Shown here in pieces: positions 25,045-32,987 of a stretch of DNA of 50,451 nt. This DNA is from QAMX01 sp964515055. Its GTDB lineage: Bacteria > Bacillota > Clostridia > Oscillospirales > QAMX01. Every line of letters starts with the position of its first letter. Within the stretch, counting starts at the first letter, position 1. The stretch is from assembly GCA_964515055.1 (NCBI GenBank), contig CAZEUG010000013.1, forward strand, positions 1-50,451. The letters run 5' to 3'. The notes beneath the pieces are model-generated. The model saw only the letters and a program-made list of their open reading frames with translations, had not been told where the DNA came from and ran no database searches. The translations under genes were made by a program, and so were the position numbers.

Positions 25045-25073
25045 TTGAAGAAAATGAAGATTTATGTTATAAT
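25045..25073 (+). promoter_or_regulatory. Promoter before the small membrane protein and isomerase gene
   Basis: TTGAAG at 25045-25050, a 17-base spacer and a perfect TATAAT at 25068-25073, with an extended -10 TG at 25065-25066. Confidence 0.8.
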
Positions 25074-25151
25074 ACAGGCAATGACACGATAGCCGTTTCG
25101 TCATTCGTGTGCTTGAGTGGCACGTTCAGCTTGCAGCGTGGGGGCATCGAT

Positions 25152-25331
25152 ATGGAAGTTCGGATTGGGCTTGTTTGCGCATTTCTTTTTGCAGTCGGAA
25201 TTCTGATCAGTGCGTTGTTCATTCGGCGCAGCAGAAAATGGATCATTGCGACAGTCCTTTGCTCCATGCTGACTCTGGATTTTATACTCTACAGTGTCCT
25301 GACGCTGGTGCTGATGGACAATCTTGGGTAA
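25152..25331 (+). CDS. Small two-helix membrane protein (59 aa)
   Basis: 59 residues with two hydrophobic helices (about 5-22 and 30-53) joined by a basic turn R-R-S-R-K-W. A G-rich site (GTGGGGG, 25138-25144) lies seven bases before ATG 25152. I do not recognise it. It sits behind a good promoter and 103 bases before the isomerase gene, so the two may be co-transcribed. Confidence 0.55.
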   Translation: MEVRIGLVCAFLFAVGILISALFIRRSRKWIIATVLCSMLTLDFILYSVLTLVLMDNLG

Positions 25332-25434
25332 ATTGTGCACCGAATTCGAAACGTTGTCTATGATCGGTCGGAATGTGCTGAATCGCTTCATTCCGCCGGA
25401 ATCAATCGATTGAAAGATACAGGAGGTTGTCATT

Positions 25435-26403
25435 ATGAAACTTGGCGTATTGACGGTGCTGTTTGGCAATAAACCGCTGGATGAGGTTTGCCGTTATCTG
25501 AAAGGTCTGGGCGTCGAGACCGTCGAAATTGGGTGCGGTGGCTTCCCTGGGAAAGCCCATTGCGATCCGGAAAAGCTCCTGAACGATGAACAGGCGCTGA
25601 AGAAGTTCCTGGCTGATATCCACGACAACGGTCTGGAAATCTCCGCACTGTCCTGCCACGGCAATATGGTTCACCCGAACCGCGCCATGGCCGAATCCTA
25701 CATCGCTGACTTCAAAAACGCCGTGCTGCTTGCTGAAAAAATTGGCGTCGATACGGTGATTACGTTCTCCGGCTGCCCCGGTGACTGCCCGGAATCCAAA
25801 CACCCGAACTGGGTCACTTGCCCGTGGCCGGATGATTTCCTGGAAATCCTGGACTATCAGTGGAACGACGTGCTGATTCCGTTCTGGAAGGATATGACAG
25901 CCTATTGCCGCGCACACGGCATCAAGCGGATTGCCTTTGAAATGCATCCGGGCTTCTGCGTGTACAATCCGGAAACGCTGCTGAAGCTGCGTGCAGCAGT
26001 CGGTGACGAAATTGGTGCCAATTTTGACCCGAGTCACCTGATCTGGCAGGGGATGGATCCTGTTGCCGCTATTCGCGAGCTGCGCGGCGCGATCTATCAT
26101 TTCCATGCAAAGGATACCAAAATTGATTCCTACAACTCCGCACGCAACGGCGTGCTCGATACCAAGCATTACGGCGACGAGGCGAATCGTGCGTGGATTT
26201 TCCGCTCTGTCGGCTACGGCATGAATGAAGAAACCTGGCGTAAAATGATGAGCGAACTGGTTCTCGCCGGATACGATCGCTCTGTCTCCATCGAACACGA
26301 GGACAGCCTGATGGCACCGGAAGAAGGTCTGGAAAAAGCCATTGATCTGTTAAAGCGCGTTTTGATTCGTCAGGGCAAACCGACGGATATGTGGTGGGCA
26401 TAA
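25435..26403 (+). CDS. TIM-barrel sugar (phosphate) isomerase/epimerase
   Basis: 322 residues of the xylose-isomerase-like AP-endonuclease-2 superfamily. Metal-site elements can be seen: E-M-H-P-G (Glu, about residue 162), N-F-D-P-S-H-L (Asp/His), Y-H-F-H-A-K-D (His) and S-I-E-H-E-D (Glu). Relatives interconvert keto sugars or sugar phosphates, and here the substrate is unknown. A GGAGG site lies upstream of ATG 25435, and a strong terminator follows. No sugar kinase or transporter is adjacent. Confidence 0.87.
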   Translation: MKLGVLTVLFGNKPLDEVCRYLKGLGVETVEIGCGGFPGKAHCDPEKLLNDEQALKKFLADIHDNGLEISALSCHGNMVHPNRAMAESYIADFKNAVLLAEKIGVDTVITFSGCPGDCPESKHPNWVTCPWPDDFLEILDYQWNDVLIPFWKDMTAYCRAHGIKRIAFEMHPGFCVYNPETLLKLRAAVGDEIGANFDPSHLIWQGMDPVAAIRELRGAIYHFHAKDTKIDSYNSARNGVLDTKHYGDEANRAWIFRSVGYGMNEETWRKMMSELVLAGYDRSVSIEHEDSLMAPEEGLEKAIDLLKRVLIRQGKPTDMWWA

Positions 26404-26424
26404 TCGACTGACGAGCAATCATCT

Positions 26425-26461
26425 GCGGAGCATTCGACGGATCGGATGCTCCGCTTTTTTT
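26425..26461 (+). terminator. Intrinsic terminator after the isomerase gene
   Basis: A 13-bp stem (26425-26437 with 26442-26454, one wobble), a 4-base CGGA loop and seven T residues. Confidence 0.9.
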
Positions 26462-26508
26462 ATGCCGATACAGCCCGATACCGAAACAGGAAAGAGAGGG
26501 TTTATCAT

Positions 26509-27297
26509 TTGGAACCGAACACACTGCAACAGCTGAAATCACTGCTCGGACAGTCTCAGGGCTTTTATCAGCCTCTGTTTTTCGATACGCTGGCATCCAC
26601 CAATGAAACAGCCAAGGAGCTGGCCGCACAGGGCACTCCGGAAGGCACGGTCATCATTGCTGAGCATCAAACGGCGGGTAGGGGACGAATGAACCGCTCT
26701 TTTTTCTCGCCGAGAGGCACCGGGATTTATATGAGCCTGATTCTTCGCCCAAACCTGTTGGCGAAGCAATCTCTTTGGATGACCACAGCAGCGGCAACGG
26801 CCGTCGCTGAAGCGATCGAGGTGACTACCGGAAAACCCACCCAAATCAAATGGGTCAACGATGTCTTCTGCGATGGGAAAAAAGTGTGCGGTATTCTCAC
26901 AGAGGGTGCCTGGAACATCAAAAACGGTCAGTTTGAATATGCAATCCTGGGCATCGGAATCAATGTCACGGAACCGGAAAACGGCTTCCCGGACGTTTTA
27001 CAGTCCGTCGCCGGAGCCGTTTCGACAAACGACGCCCCATCCTTCCGCCTCCAGTTGCTTGCCAACGTGCTGGAACGCTTCTGGGCGGATTATACCCATC
27101 TGCAGGAACGGGAATTTCTCCCGCGCTATCAGTCGAAATCCCTTGTACAGGGAAAAAGCGTGCTTGTCCTTCGTGGAGAACAAGCACGCCGTGCAATTGC
27201 TGGAGAAATTGACGATGACTTCCGCCTCTTCGTCCGCTATGCAAACGGTGAAACAGAATGGCTGTCGTCTGGCGAAGTCAGCATCCGGCCAGACTGA
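26509..27297 (+). CDS. birA: Biotin--[acetyl-CoA-carboxylase] ligase, single-domain
   Basis: 262 residues from a TTG at 26509, eight bases after AGAGAGGG. An upstream ATG at 26446 lies inside the preceding terminator and is rejected. The catalytic signature G-R-G-R-M-N-R-S-F-F-S-P (biotinyl-AMP loop) and K-W-V-N-D-V-F are present. There is no N-terminal helix-turn-helix, so this is the monofunctional type that attaches biotin to carboxylases without acting as a repressor. Confidence 0.93.
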   Translation: MEPNTLQQLKSLLGQSQGFYQPLFFDTLASTNETAKELAAQGTPEGTVIIAEHQTAGRGRMNRSFFSPRGTGIYMSLILRPNLLAKQSLWMTTAAATAVAEAIEVTTGKPTQIKWVNDVFCDGKKVCGILTEGAWNIKNGQFEYAILGIGINVTEPENGFPDVLQSVAGAVSTNDAPSFRLQLLANVLERFWADYTHLQEREFLPRYQSKSLVQGKSVLVLRGEQARRAIAGEIDDDFRLFVRYANGETEWLSSGEVSIRPD

Positions 27298-27311
27298 TAC
27301 TGGAAATTCTA

Positions 27312-27350
27312 CCGCCCCGGCCTCTGTAGGAAGAGGTCGGGGCGGATTTT
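27312..27350. terminator. Terminator between birA and the ECF S-component gene
   Basis: A 14-bp GC-rich stem (27312-27325 with 27332-27345, one wobble), a 6-base loop and ATTTT. It ends birA; on the minus strand it may also end the convergent transporter gene. Confidence 0.8.
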
Positions 27351-27353
27351 CGC

Positions 27354-27830
27354 TTACAGGTGGTGAAGATGTTGGCAGGCTGGCATGGCCACAGAGGCGA
27401 TCAGAATGCCAAAAACGGCTTGACCGAGATTGGGGAGAATGGATGTCACCGCCACTGCTGGTGTGCTGTAAATCAACGACTCATAGAGAAAATAGCCAAG
27501 CATCATCCATAACTCACAGAGGGTCAAAACAAACAGATTGCGAACCGACAGCTTCCGGCCGCGCAGACAGAGACCGGCAATCAGGCCAACCAAGCCCTTG
27601 ATGAGCAATGTGGCCGGTGCATAAATCGGAAAATCGAGAAGATCAGCAAATCCACTGCCCAGACCACCGATCAGACCGGCAAGCGGCCCAACCAGAACAG
27701 CCGCAATGAGAATCAGGCCGTCCCCGGCGTTGATATAACCAATCACGGTTGGAATCCGGAGAAACATGGTTGCAATGGCGACAAGCGCTGTCAAAAGCCC
27801 ACAAAGAACCATTCTTTTGGTGTGAGACAT
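27354..27830 (-). CDS. ECF transporter S component (substrate unknown)
   Basis: 158 residues with about five transmembrane helices. The segment I-G-Y-I-N-A-G-D-G-L-I-L-I-A-A-V-L-V-G-P-L-A-G-L-I-G-G is characteristic of S components in the riboflavin/thiamine-precursor group, where the loop binds the vitamin. The substrate cannot be decided, and no ThiT/BioY/RibU hallmark or upstream riboswitch was seen. The energizing module (EcfA, EcfT) is not in the window. It is convergent with birA, so a biotin role would be guesswork. Confidence 0.82.
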   Translation of the reverse strand: MSHTKRMVLCGLLTALVAIATMFLRIPTVIGYINAGDGLILIAAVLVGPLAGLIGGLGSGFADLLDFPIYAPATLLIKGLVGLIAGLCLRGRKLSVRNLFVLTLCELWMMLGYFLYESLIYSTPAVAVTSILPNLGQAVFGILIASVAMPACQHLHHL

Positions 27831-27881
27831 AAGATGATCACAAATCCTTTCAGCGATCCTGTGTTTGAAGGATCACCTTAT

Positions 27882-27909
27882 ATTATACCATGCAATGCTT
27901 TCAAAACAA
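27882..27909 (-). promoter_or_regulatory. Promoter of the ECF S-component gene
   Basis: On the minus strand: TTGTTT (27904-27909), a 16-base spacer and TATAAT (27882-27887) preceded by an extended TGG. Confidence 0.65.
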
Positions 27910-27972
27910 GAGACGATTTTCATAAAAAAGCAGACAGCTGGCTTTTTGCGGCATTTTGCAGAACAAACTGAG

Positions 27973-28007
27973 CGGGCGCTTCTACAAACGTTTTGCAGAA
28001 GCGCCCG
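27973..28007 (-). terminator. Terminator after metY
   Basis: An 11-bp perfect stem (27973-27983 with 27997-28007) around a 13-base loop. On the minus strand it is followed by a T-rich run (CTCAGTTTGTTC). It lies 20 bases beyond the metY stop. Confidence 0.75.
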
Positions 28008-28026
28008 TTGTTAGTAGGACGAAGTT

Positions 28027-29313
28027 TTATTGCTGCTGAGAGGCTTCGAGTGCCTGCGCAATGTCGGCCAGGACATCCTCGACGTTTTCCAGGCCGAGTG
28101 AGAGTCGAATGGTTCCGGCTGTAATCCCGGCCAGAGCCAGCTGATCATCGTCCAGCTGCGAATGGGTAGTCGATGCGGGATGGCTGACAATTGTCCGGAC
28201 GTCGCCCAGGTTGGCCACGTTGGCAATCAGCTGCAATGCATCCATAAACCGCGCACCGGCGCCGCGGCCGCCCTGAATGTCAAAGCTCAGCATACCGCCG
28301 TAACCATCCGGCAGCATCCGCTGTGCCAATTCGTAATACTGATTCGAAGCCACATACGGGGAACGGACATTTTCAACGAACGGACTGCTCTCTAAAAACT
28401 CGGCAACACGTCTGGCTGAATTGGACAGTTGCTTCATTCGGAGCGCGAGCGTCTCCAACCCCTGAATCATCATGAACGAGTTGAACGGGGAGGGAGCAAA
28501 GCCCAGGTCGCGCATCGTACAAACGCGCAGCTTCGTGATAAACGCGGCATCACCAAAGGTCTCCGAGAAAATAATCCCGTGATAGGATGGATCCGGTGCA
28601 TTCATTTCCGGAAAGCGTGCATTGTTCTTCCATGGGAATTTTCCCGAATCAATGACAACACCGCCCATGACCGTTCCATGCCCGCCAATGTATTTGGTCG
28701 AGCTGTGAATGACGATATCTGCGCCGTGCTCAATCGGCCGCAGCAGATAAGGCGTCGGGAAGGTATTATCAATGACCAGCGGGATGCCGTGACGATGTGC
28801 AATCTCAGCCAGCGCATCAATATCGACGACATCGCAGGACGGATTGCCGACTGCCTCTGCAAAGATCACCTTGGTGCGATCGGTAATGGCCGCCTCGAAT
28901 CCGGCCAGGTCGGTCGGGTGGACGAATGTGGTATGGATGCCGGAACGTGCCATGGTGTTGGAAAGCAGGTTGATCGCGCCGCCGTAAATGCAGGAGGAAC
29001 TGATGATTTCATCACCGCAGGCCGCCAACGTCAGCATGATGGCGTAAATCGCCGAATGCCCAGTTGAAGTGGCCAGAGCGCCGATGCCGCCTTCCAGCGC
29101 TGCCATACGCTTTTCAAAAACGTCGCTTGTCGGGTTGGAAAGCCGGGTATAGATATTCCCGCCCTCTTCCAGCGTGAACAGGCGTCTGGCGTGTTCCGCC
29201 GAATCAAACGCATAAGCGTTGGTCAGATACAGCGGGACGGCGGTCGAGTGTGTCTGCGGATCCGGCGTCCAGCCTTCATGCAACGCTTTTGTTTCAAATG
29301 AATATTCTGACAT
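28027..29313 (-). CDS. metY: O-acetylhomoserine sulfhydrylase (PLP enzyme)
   Basis: 428 residues from the ATG at 29313, preceded by GAGGAG. An alternative ATG at 29337 overlaps the TGA of the preceding GerMN gene. The PLP-lysine motif S-S-T-K-Y-I-G-G-H-G is visible, and the M-N-A-P-D-P-S-Y-H-G and L-R-V-C-T-M-R-D-L-G segments are typical of the MetY rather than the MetB/MetC subgroup. It makes homocysteine from O-acetylhomoserine and sulfide. Lying directly after a signalling operon is unusual. I saw no SAM riboswitch or S-box before it. Confidence 0.93.
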   Translation of the reverse strand: MSEYSFETKALHEGWTPDPQTHSTAVPLYLTNAYAFDSAEHARRLFTLEEGGNIYTRLSNPTSDVFEKRMAALEGGIGALATSTGHSAIYAIMLTLAACGDEIISSSCIYGGAINLLSNTMARSGIHTTFVHPTDLAGFEAAITDRTKVIFAEAVGNPSCDVVDIDALAEIAHRHGIPLVIDNTFPTPYLLRPIEHGADIVIHSSTKYIGGHGTVMGGVVIDSGKFPWKNNARFPEMNAPDPSYHGIIFSETFGDAAFITKLRVCTMRDLGFAPSPFNSFMMIQGLETLALRMKQLSNSARRVAEFLESSPFVENVRSPYVASNQYYELAQRMLPDGYGGMLSFDIQGGRGAGARFMDALQLIANVANLGDVRTIVSHPASTTHSQLDDDQLALAGITAGTIRLSLGLENVEDVLADIAQALEASQQQ

Positions 29314-29333
29314 AAATAAAACACTCCTCGTGA

Positions 29334-30338
29334 TCATTGAATGCGAATGGATGCGTCCCGTCCGATGGGGGAGGATAGATCCAGTTCTGCATACGCGTCT
29401 ACAGAACGACCATCGAACAGGAAGACAACCTCAGTAATTCCGTCCAACTCCGTCAGGGAATAGATCATCGACTGCAAATACAGGGCGCCAAGCTGTTCGT
29501 TCATGGATAAATCACTTTCGTCATATAAAGACACTGTGCCCGACAAAGAATCATCATCCTGAAAAAAATCAAACGTCAGAAATGCAGCAGACAAATCAAC
29601 GTATGCAATATCGGATGTGACGCTGACTGTGTGAAAGGGTTTCTCCGGAAACGCCGTACCCTCCAGACAATGGTGAAAAATATCCTCGGTCAAAATCCGG
29701 ACAACAAGCTCCGGCGCCGAAGAATCACCATAAACAGTACAGGTGCGATGCTCCGTTGCAAAAGAAGCCAGATCAGGATTCGGATAGAAGAGACGCAGCG
29801 TCATATCATGCGACTCAAAAAAAGCAGAATCCGTGATAAAATCGGTTACCGTCATTTCTTTGGCGCCCTGCAGCGGCTTACCGTCCAGCAAAATGGAAAC
29901 CGCATAGACGCCGTCCAATGCGGATACGGTTCGCGTCAGGCAGCAATCCGCCAGTCGGCGCTCAAACGGTGCCAGCTTGGCATAAGCTGCACTGAAATTG
30001 ACTGACAGGATACCGTCGTTCAGCACCGCGCTGAACACGCGCAAATCCGATGGAAACGGCGAACGCAGCTTCGACGAAACCGGTCCATCCAGAAGCGCAT
30101 CGATCAGCTGCATCGGCGTCGGCTCATGACCTTGCTCCAAATCAGAAATGGTACACTTTTCCGATTGAATCAGATCTCCACAGGAGTCTGAAACATAATA
30201 GAGGAGATACGACTCCTGATTGGTTTTCATCACCGATGAAAGAATCAGATAGAGAGGGATTGTCGCCAGAACCAGAACCAACAACAGAATCAGGACAATT
30301 GTCGATACCGTTCGTCGGCGTTGTGCAGAACTGCTCAT
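29334..30338 (-). CDS. GerMN-domain membrane-anchored protein
   Basis: 334 residues. An N-terminal transmembrane segment (about residues 14-35) is followed by two GerMN-type domains: one with P-T-P-M-Q-L-I-D-A-L-L-D-G-P and L-S-V-N-F-S-A-A-Y, and a second near residues 180-310 with A-P-E-L-V-V-R-I-L and V-D-L-S-A-A-F-L. The GerMN domain occurs in the spore germination protein GerM and in actinobacterial LpqB. Its ATG overlaps the kinase stop codon (ATGA, 30335-30338), so it is probably part of the same signalling unit, perhaps an extracytoplasmic modulator of the kinase (inference). Confidence 0.85.
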   Translation of the reverse strand: MSSSAQRRRTVSTIVLILLLVLVLATIPLYLILSSVMKTNQESYLLYYVSDSCGDLIQSEKCTISDLEQGHEPTPMQLIDALLDGPVSSKLRSPFPSDLRVFSAVLNDGILSVNFSAAYAKLAPFERRLADCCLTRTVSALDGVYAVSILLDGKPLQGAKEMTVTDFITDSAFFESHDMTLRLFYPNPDLASFATEHRTCTVYGDSSAPELVVRILTEDIFHHCLEGTAFPEKPFHTVSVTSDIAYVDLSAAFLTFDFFQDDDSLSGTVSLYDESDLSMNEQLGALYLQSMIYSLTELDGITEVVFLFDGRSVDAYAELDLSSPIGRDASIRIQ

Positions 30339-31792
30339 CGCATTTCGCCTCCGATCGGCTTTTCGGCTGTTGGGTCGGTAAACGTCGTTGCTTCCGGTTG
30401 TTCAGGATCCGGCAGAGGGAACTTAACCAGAAAACGTGCTCCGCCTTTTTCGCGGTTCATTGCCTCAACGGTACCGCCGCAGGCCTGTACCGCCGATGCA
30501 ACGATGGACAGGCCCAGACCGGAGCCGCCGGTTGCACGGGCACGCGCTCGATCTACCCGGTAAAACCGCTCAAAAACTCGTTTCAAATCCGCCGGCGGAA
30601 TTCCTTCACCGTCGTCGTCGACAATAAAATGTGCCTCTTTCTGATACTTGTACAGAAAAACGCGAACCTCTTTGTCTTTTCCACTGTATTTGATGGCATT
30701 TTCCACCAAATTGAAGAAGATTTGATAGACAGAATCGTAGTTGGCGTAAATCATGACTTTTTCAGAGGACTCACAGCGAATCGTGCAGTTGGAAACACGC
30801 GCGAGCGGCGTCAGCATTCGGCAGACGGTCTTTGCAATGGAGGACAAATCCAGCTCCTCCGGGAACGTAGCGCGGGACGGATCGTCTAACTTTGTGAGCG
30901 ACAGCAGGCGGCTGCTGATGCGCGTCAATCGATCGACCTCATTGCTGATATCCATCAGAAACTCCACGATCTCTTCGCGGCTCATATTCGGCGTCTGAAT
31001 GATCGAATCTGAGAGGAGCTTCACTGAGGCGAGCGGCGTTTTCAGCTCGTGCGATGCATCGGACACAAATCGCCGACGCTGTTCGTCAGTTGCTGCAAAT
31101 GTCTCACAGATCGAATTCATTCCATCCGCCAGATGGACAAATTCGGAATCCCCATTGAGAACAATTCGATGGGAGAAGTTTCCCTTTTGGATTTCCTGCA
31201 TCCCACTCAAAAGGGTATGAGTACTGCGGGAAAAACGATGGCAGAAAAAGAAAATCGCGACGACAGAGAGCAGCGCAATCAGAACGGAGAGATATGCCAG
31301 CGTACTTCGCATGGATTGATACGTCTCCGCCACCCCGCTGTCTGAATACATCAGGCGGTAGACAGCGTAGTTGCCGACAACTGCATCCGTTTCCGCCACC
31401 GGAAACGTCAGTGAAAAGAAGAAAGCATGCCTTGTCCGGTGCATGGAAAACACGTTCTGTCCATCTAAGGCCGATTGAAAATCATCGGTGAGCATCAGGG
31501 AGCCAACCTTGTTTTGATCGAGTGAGCTGTCATAGAGCACCTCGCCCGAATCATTCATTGCCATGAAACGAAGATCCGTGTGCAATTGTGCTTCAGAGGA
31601 CGAGTCAAATGCATCCGGGAACAGCAGCGTCACGTCTGAACTGAGCGCTGTCAAACTTTCTTCAGCAGAAAAAGCGGTGCTTTGCCGAACAAAGCAGGGA
31701 GGCAGAATGTTCAGCGCGGCAATGACGAGAATAGCCGCGGCTGTCAAGATCAGACTCATCTTGCCAGCCGCGGACGAAATCAGTTTTCGCAT
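30335..31792 (-). CDS. Membrane sensor histidine kinase
   Basis: 485 residues. Transmembrane helices at about 12-35 and 164-186 flank an extracytoplasmic sensor of about 125 residues, followed by a HAMP linker, the HisKA box with H248 in S-H-E-L-K-T-P, and an HATPase domain with N-L-V-E-N-A-I-K-Y, D-D-G-E-G-I-P and G-G-S-G-L-G-L-S-I-V. It should autophosphorylate and transfer to the regulator encoded 29 bases upstream. The layout resembles PhoR/WalK-type kinases without a PAS domain. Confidence 0.95.
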   Translation of the reverse strand: MRKLISSAAGKMSLILTAAAILVIAALNILPPCFVRQSTAFSAEESLTALSSDVTLLFPDAFDSSSEAQLHTDLRFMAMNDSGEVLYDSSLDQNKVGSLMLTDDFQSALDGQNVFSMHRTRHAFFFSLTFPVAETDAVVGNYAVYRLMYSDSGVAETYQSMRSTLAYLSVLIALLSVVAIFFFCHRFSRSTHTLLSGMQEIQKGNFSHRIVLNGDSEFVHLADGMNSICETFAATDEQRRRFVSDASHELKTPLASVKLLSDSIIQTPNMSREEIVEFLMDISNEVDRLTRISSRLLSLTKLDDPSRATFPEELDLSSIAKTVCRMLTPLARVSNCTIRCESSEKVMIYANYDSVYQIFFNLVENAIKYSGKDKEVRVFLYKYQKEAHFIVDDDGEGIPPADLKRVFERFYRVDRARARATGGSGLGLSIVASAVQACGGTVEAMNREKGGARFLVKFPLPDPEQPEATTFTDPTAEKPIGGEMR

Positions 31793-31821
31793 GAATCTTA
31801 CCTGTTCAGCAATTTTGGTTA

Positions 31822-32505
31822 TTACACCTTATAGTAATAACCAATCCCCCATTTTGTCAGGATATGAACCGGTTCGGCCGGGTTTTCTTCCAGCTTTTCG
31901 CGAAGACGACGGATATGAACGTCAACGGTACGGATGTCGCCCGGGTAATCGTAGCCCCAAACGGTATTCAAAAGCGATTCACGGCTGAAAACACAATTGG
32001 GGGAGCGCATCAGAAGCTCCAGCAGGTCGAATTCCTTCGGCGTCAGATCGACCGGCTTCTCTCCGACATACGCCATGCGTTCATTCAATTCCAGAACAAT
32101 TGCACCACCGTCCACGCGTGTCTCGGCAATGGTTCTGTCGTTCGCAGGTGCAGCGCGGCGCAGAATAGCGTGGATTCGTGCTTTCAGCTCCAGAACGTTG
32201 AACGGCTTTGTGATGTAGTCATCCGCACCGTATTCAAAGCCCAGGAGTTTATCGGTATCTTCACCTTTAGCCGTGAGCATGACAACAGGAACTTTGGAAA
32301 ACTCACGAATCTGACGGCAAACCTCAAGGCCGTCCATTTTGGGAAGCATGAGGTCAAGGACGACAAGATCATAATGATTTTCGCGAACCAGTGTCAGAGC
32401 GTCTTCACCGTTGTAGACGGCATCGACTTCGTAACCATCGTTTTCGAAATTGAACTTGATCCCCTTAACGAGCAGCTTTTCATCGTCTACGATTAGAATT
32501 TTCAT
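31822..32505 (-). CDS. OmpR/PhoB-family response regulator
   Basis: 227 residues. The receiver domain has acidic pair D7-D8, phosphoacceptor D51 in V-L-D-L-M-L-P, T78 and K100. The C-terminal winged helix has W-G-Y-D-Y-P-G-D-I-R-T-V-D-V-H-I-R-R-L-R-E-K-L, typical of WalR/PhoP-like regulators. AGGAG precedes the ATG at 32505. Order regulator-kinase-GerMN suggests a cell-envelope sensing operon. The D,D-carboxypeptidase gene lies divergent from it and might be regulated by it, but no recognised box was found. Confidence 0.96.
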   Translation of the reverse strand: MKILIVDDEKLLVKGIKFNFENDGYEVDAVYNGEDALTLVRENHYDLVVLDLMLPKMDGLEVCRQIREFSKVPVVMLTAKGEDTDKLLGFEYGADDYITKPFNVLELKARIHAILRRAAPANDRTIAETRVDGGAIVLELNERMAYVGEKPVDLTPKEFDLLELLMRSPNCVFSRESLLNTVWGYDYPGDIRTVDVHIRRLREKLEENPAEPVHILTKWGIGYYYKV

Positions 32506-32679
32506 ATGTTGCTCCTATCTGCCGTGAGGCATAATATATGTGTTTTTGCCTGTTTTCCACGACCCACTCAGGCAAGGACATTACACAATCAAACCATGCT
32601 TGCCGTAAAGGCCAAAACGGAGAATCATAAATCCACATAAAGACAGAGGATCCTTTGCACAATGTTAACATAATTAACG

Positions 32680-32708
32680 TTGAATGCAAGTGCAACATGT
32701 GCTAATAT
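32680..32708 (+). promoter_or_regulatory. Candidate promoter of the carboxypeptidase operon
   Basis: TTGAAT at 32680-32685, a 17-base spacer and TAATAT at 32703-32708, with an extended TGC. A GTTAA/TTAAC inverted repeat (32664-32678) overlaps its upstream edge and might be a regulator site. Confidence 0.55.
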
Positions 32709-32987
32709 ATAAGAAGATTCAACCAGATTTGACCCCGCCCGATCAGGTGAGAATCAGTACATAAATATTATACCATATTTTCAGAAAGAATGCTATCATT
32801 CTTTCTGAAAAAAATAATTTTTTTGGAGGCCCATCAGAAGAAAAAATGGGACGCCTGATTTATGAATCCGTAACCTTCTGAATGGATGCATTCAGACTCT
32901 GCTGAAAGGGTAGCTGACCGGATATCCGGACTTTCGCAGCCTGTTTCCACGGGCAAACATCAAAAAAACAAGAGAGCATTGATTGAC
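32709..32987 (+). other. Long structured leader before the carboxypeptidase gene
   Basis: About 280 bases without a credible gene. It holds a perfect 15-bp inverted repeat with a 4-base loop (32778-32792 with 32797-32811), followed by A-rich then T-rich sequence, a GGAGG (32825-32829) before an 11-codon mini-frame starting at 32846, and two more hairpins: GCTGAAAG/CTTTCGCAGC around a CCGGATATCCGG palindrome, and TGTTTCC/GGCAAACA near 32942-32959. It resembles an attenuator or regulatory leader. It does not match any riboswitch I know. Confidence 0.45.

Noticed and set aside
27831..28010. Vitamin riboswitch (TPP, FMN) before the ECF S-component gene
   Set aside because: No conserved core is seen; only a promoter and the metY terminator are present.
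32709..32987. c-di-AMP (ydaO) or c-di-GMP riboswitch before the carboxypeptidase gene
   Set aside because: Fragments such as GGTAGCTGACC recall the ydaO core in reverse, but the other conserved blocks are missing on both strands.
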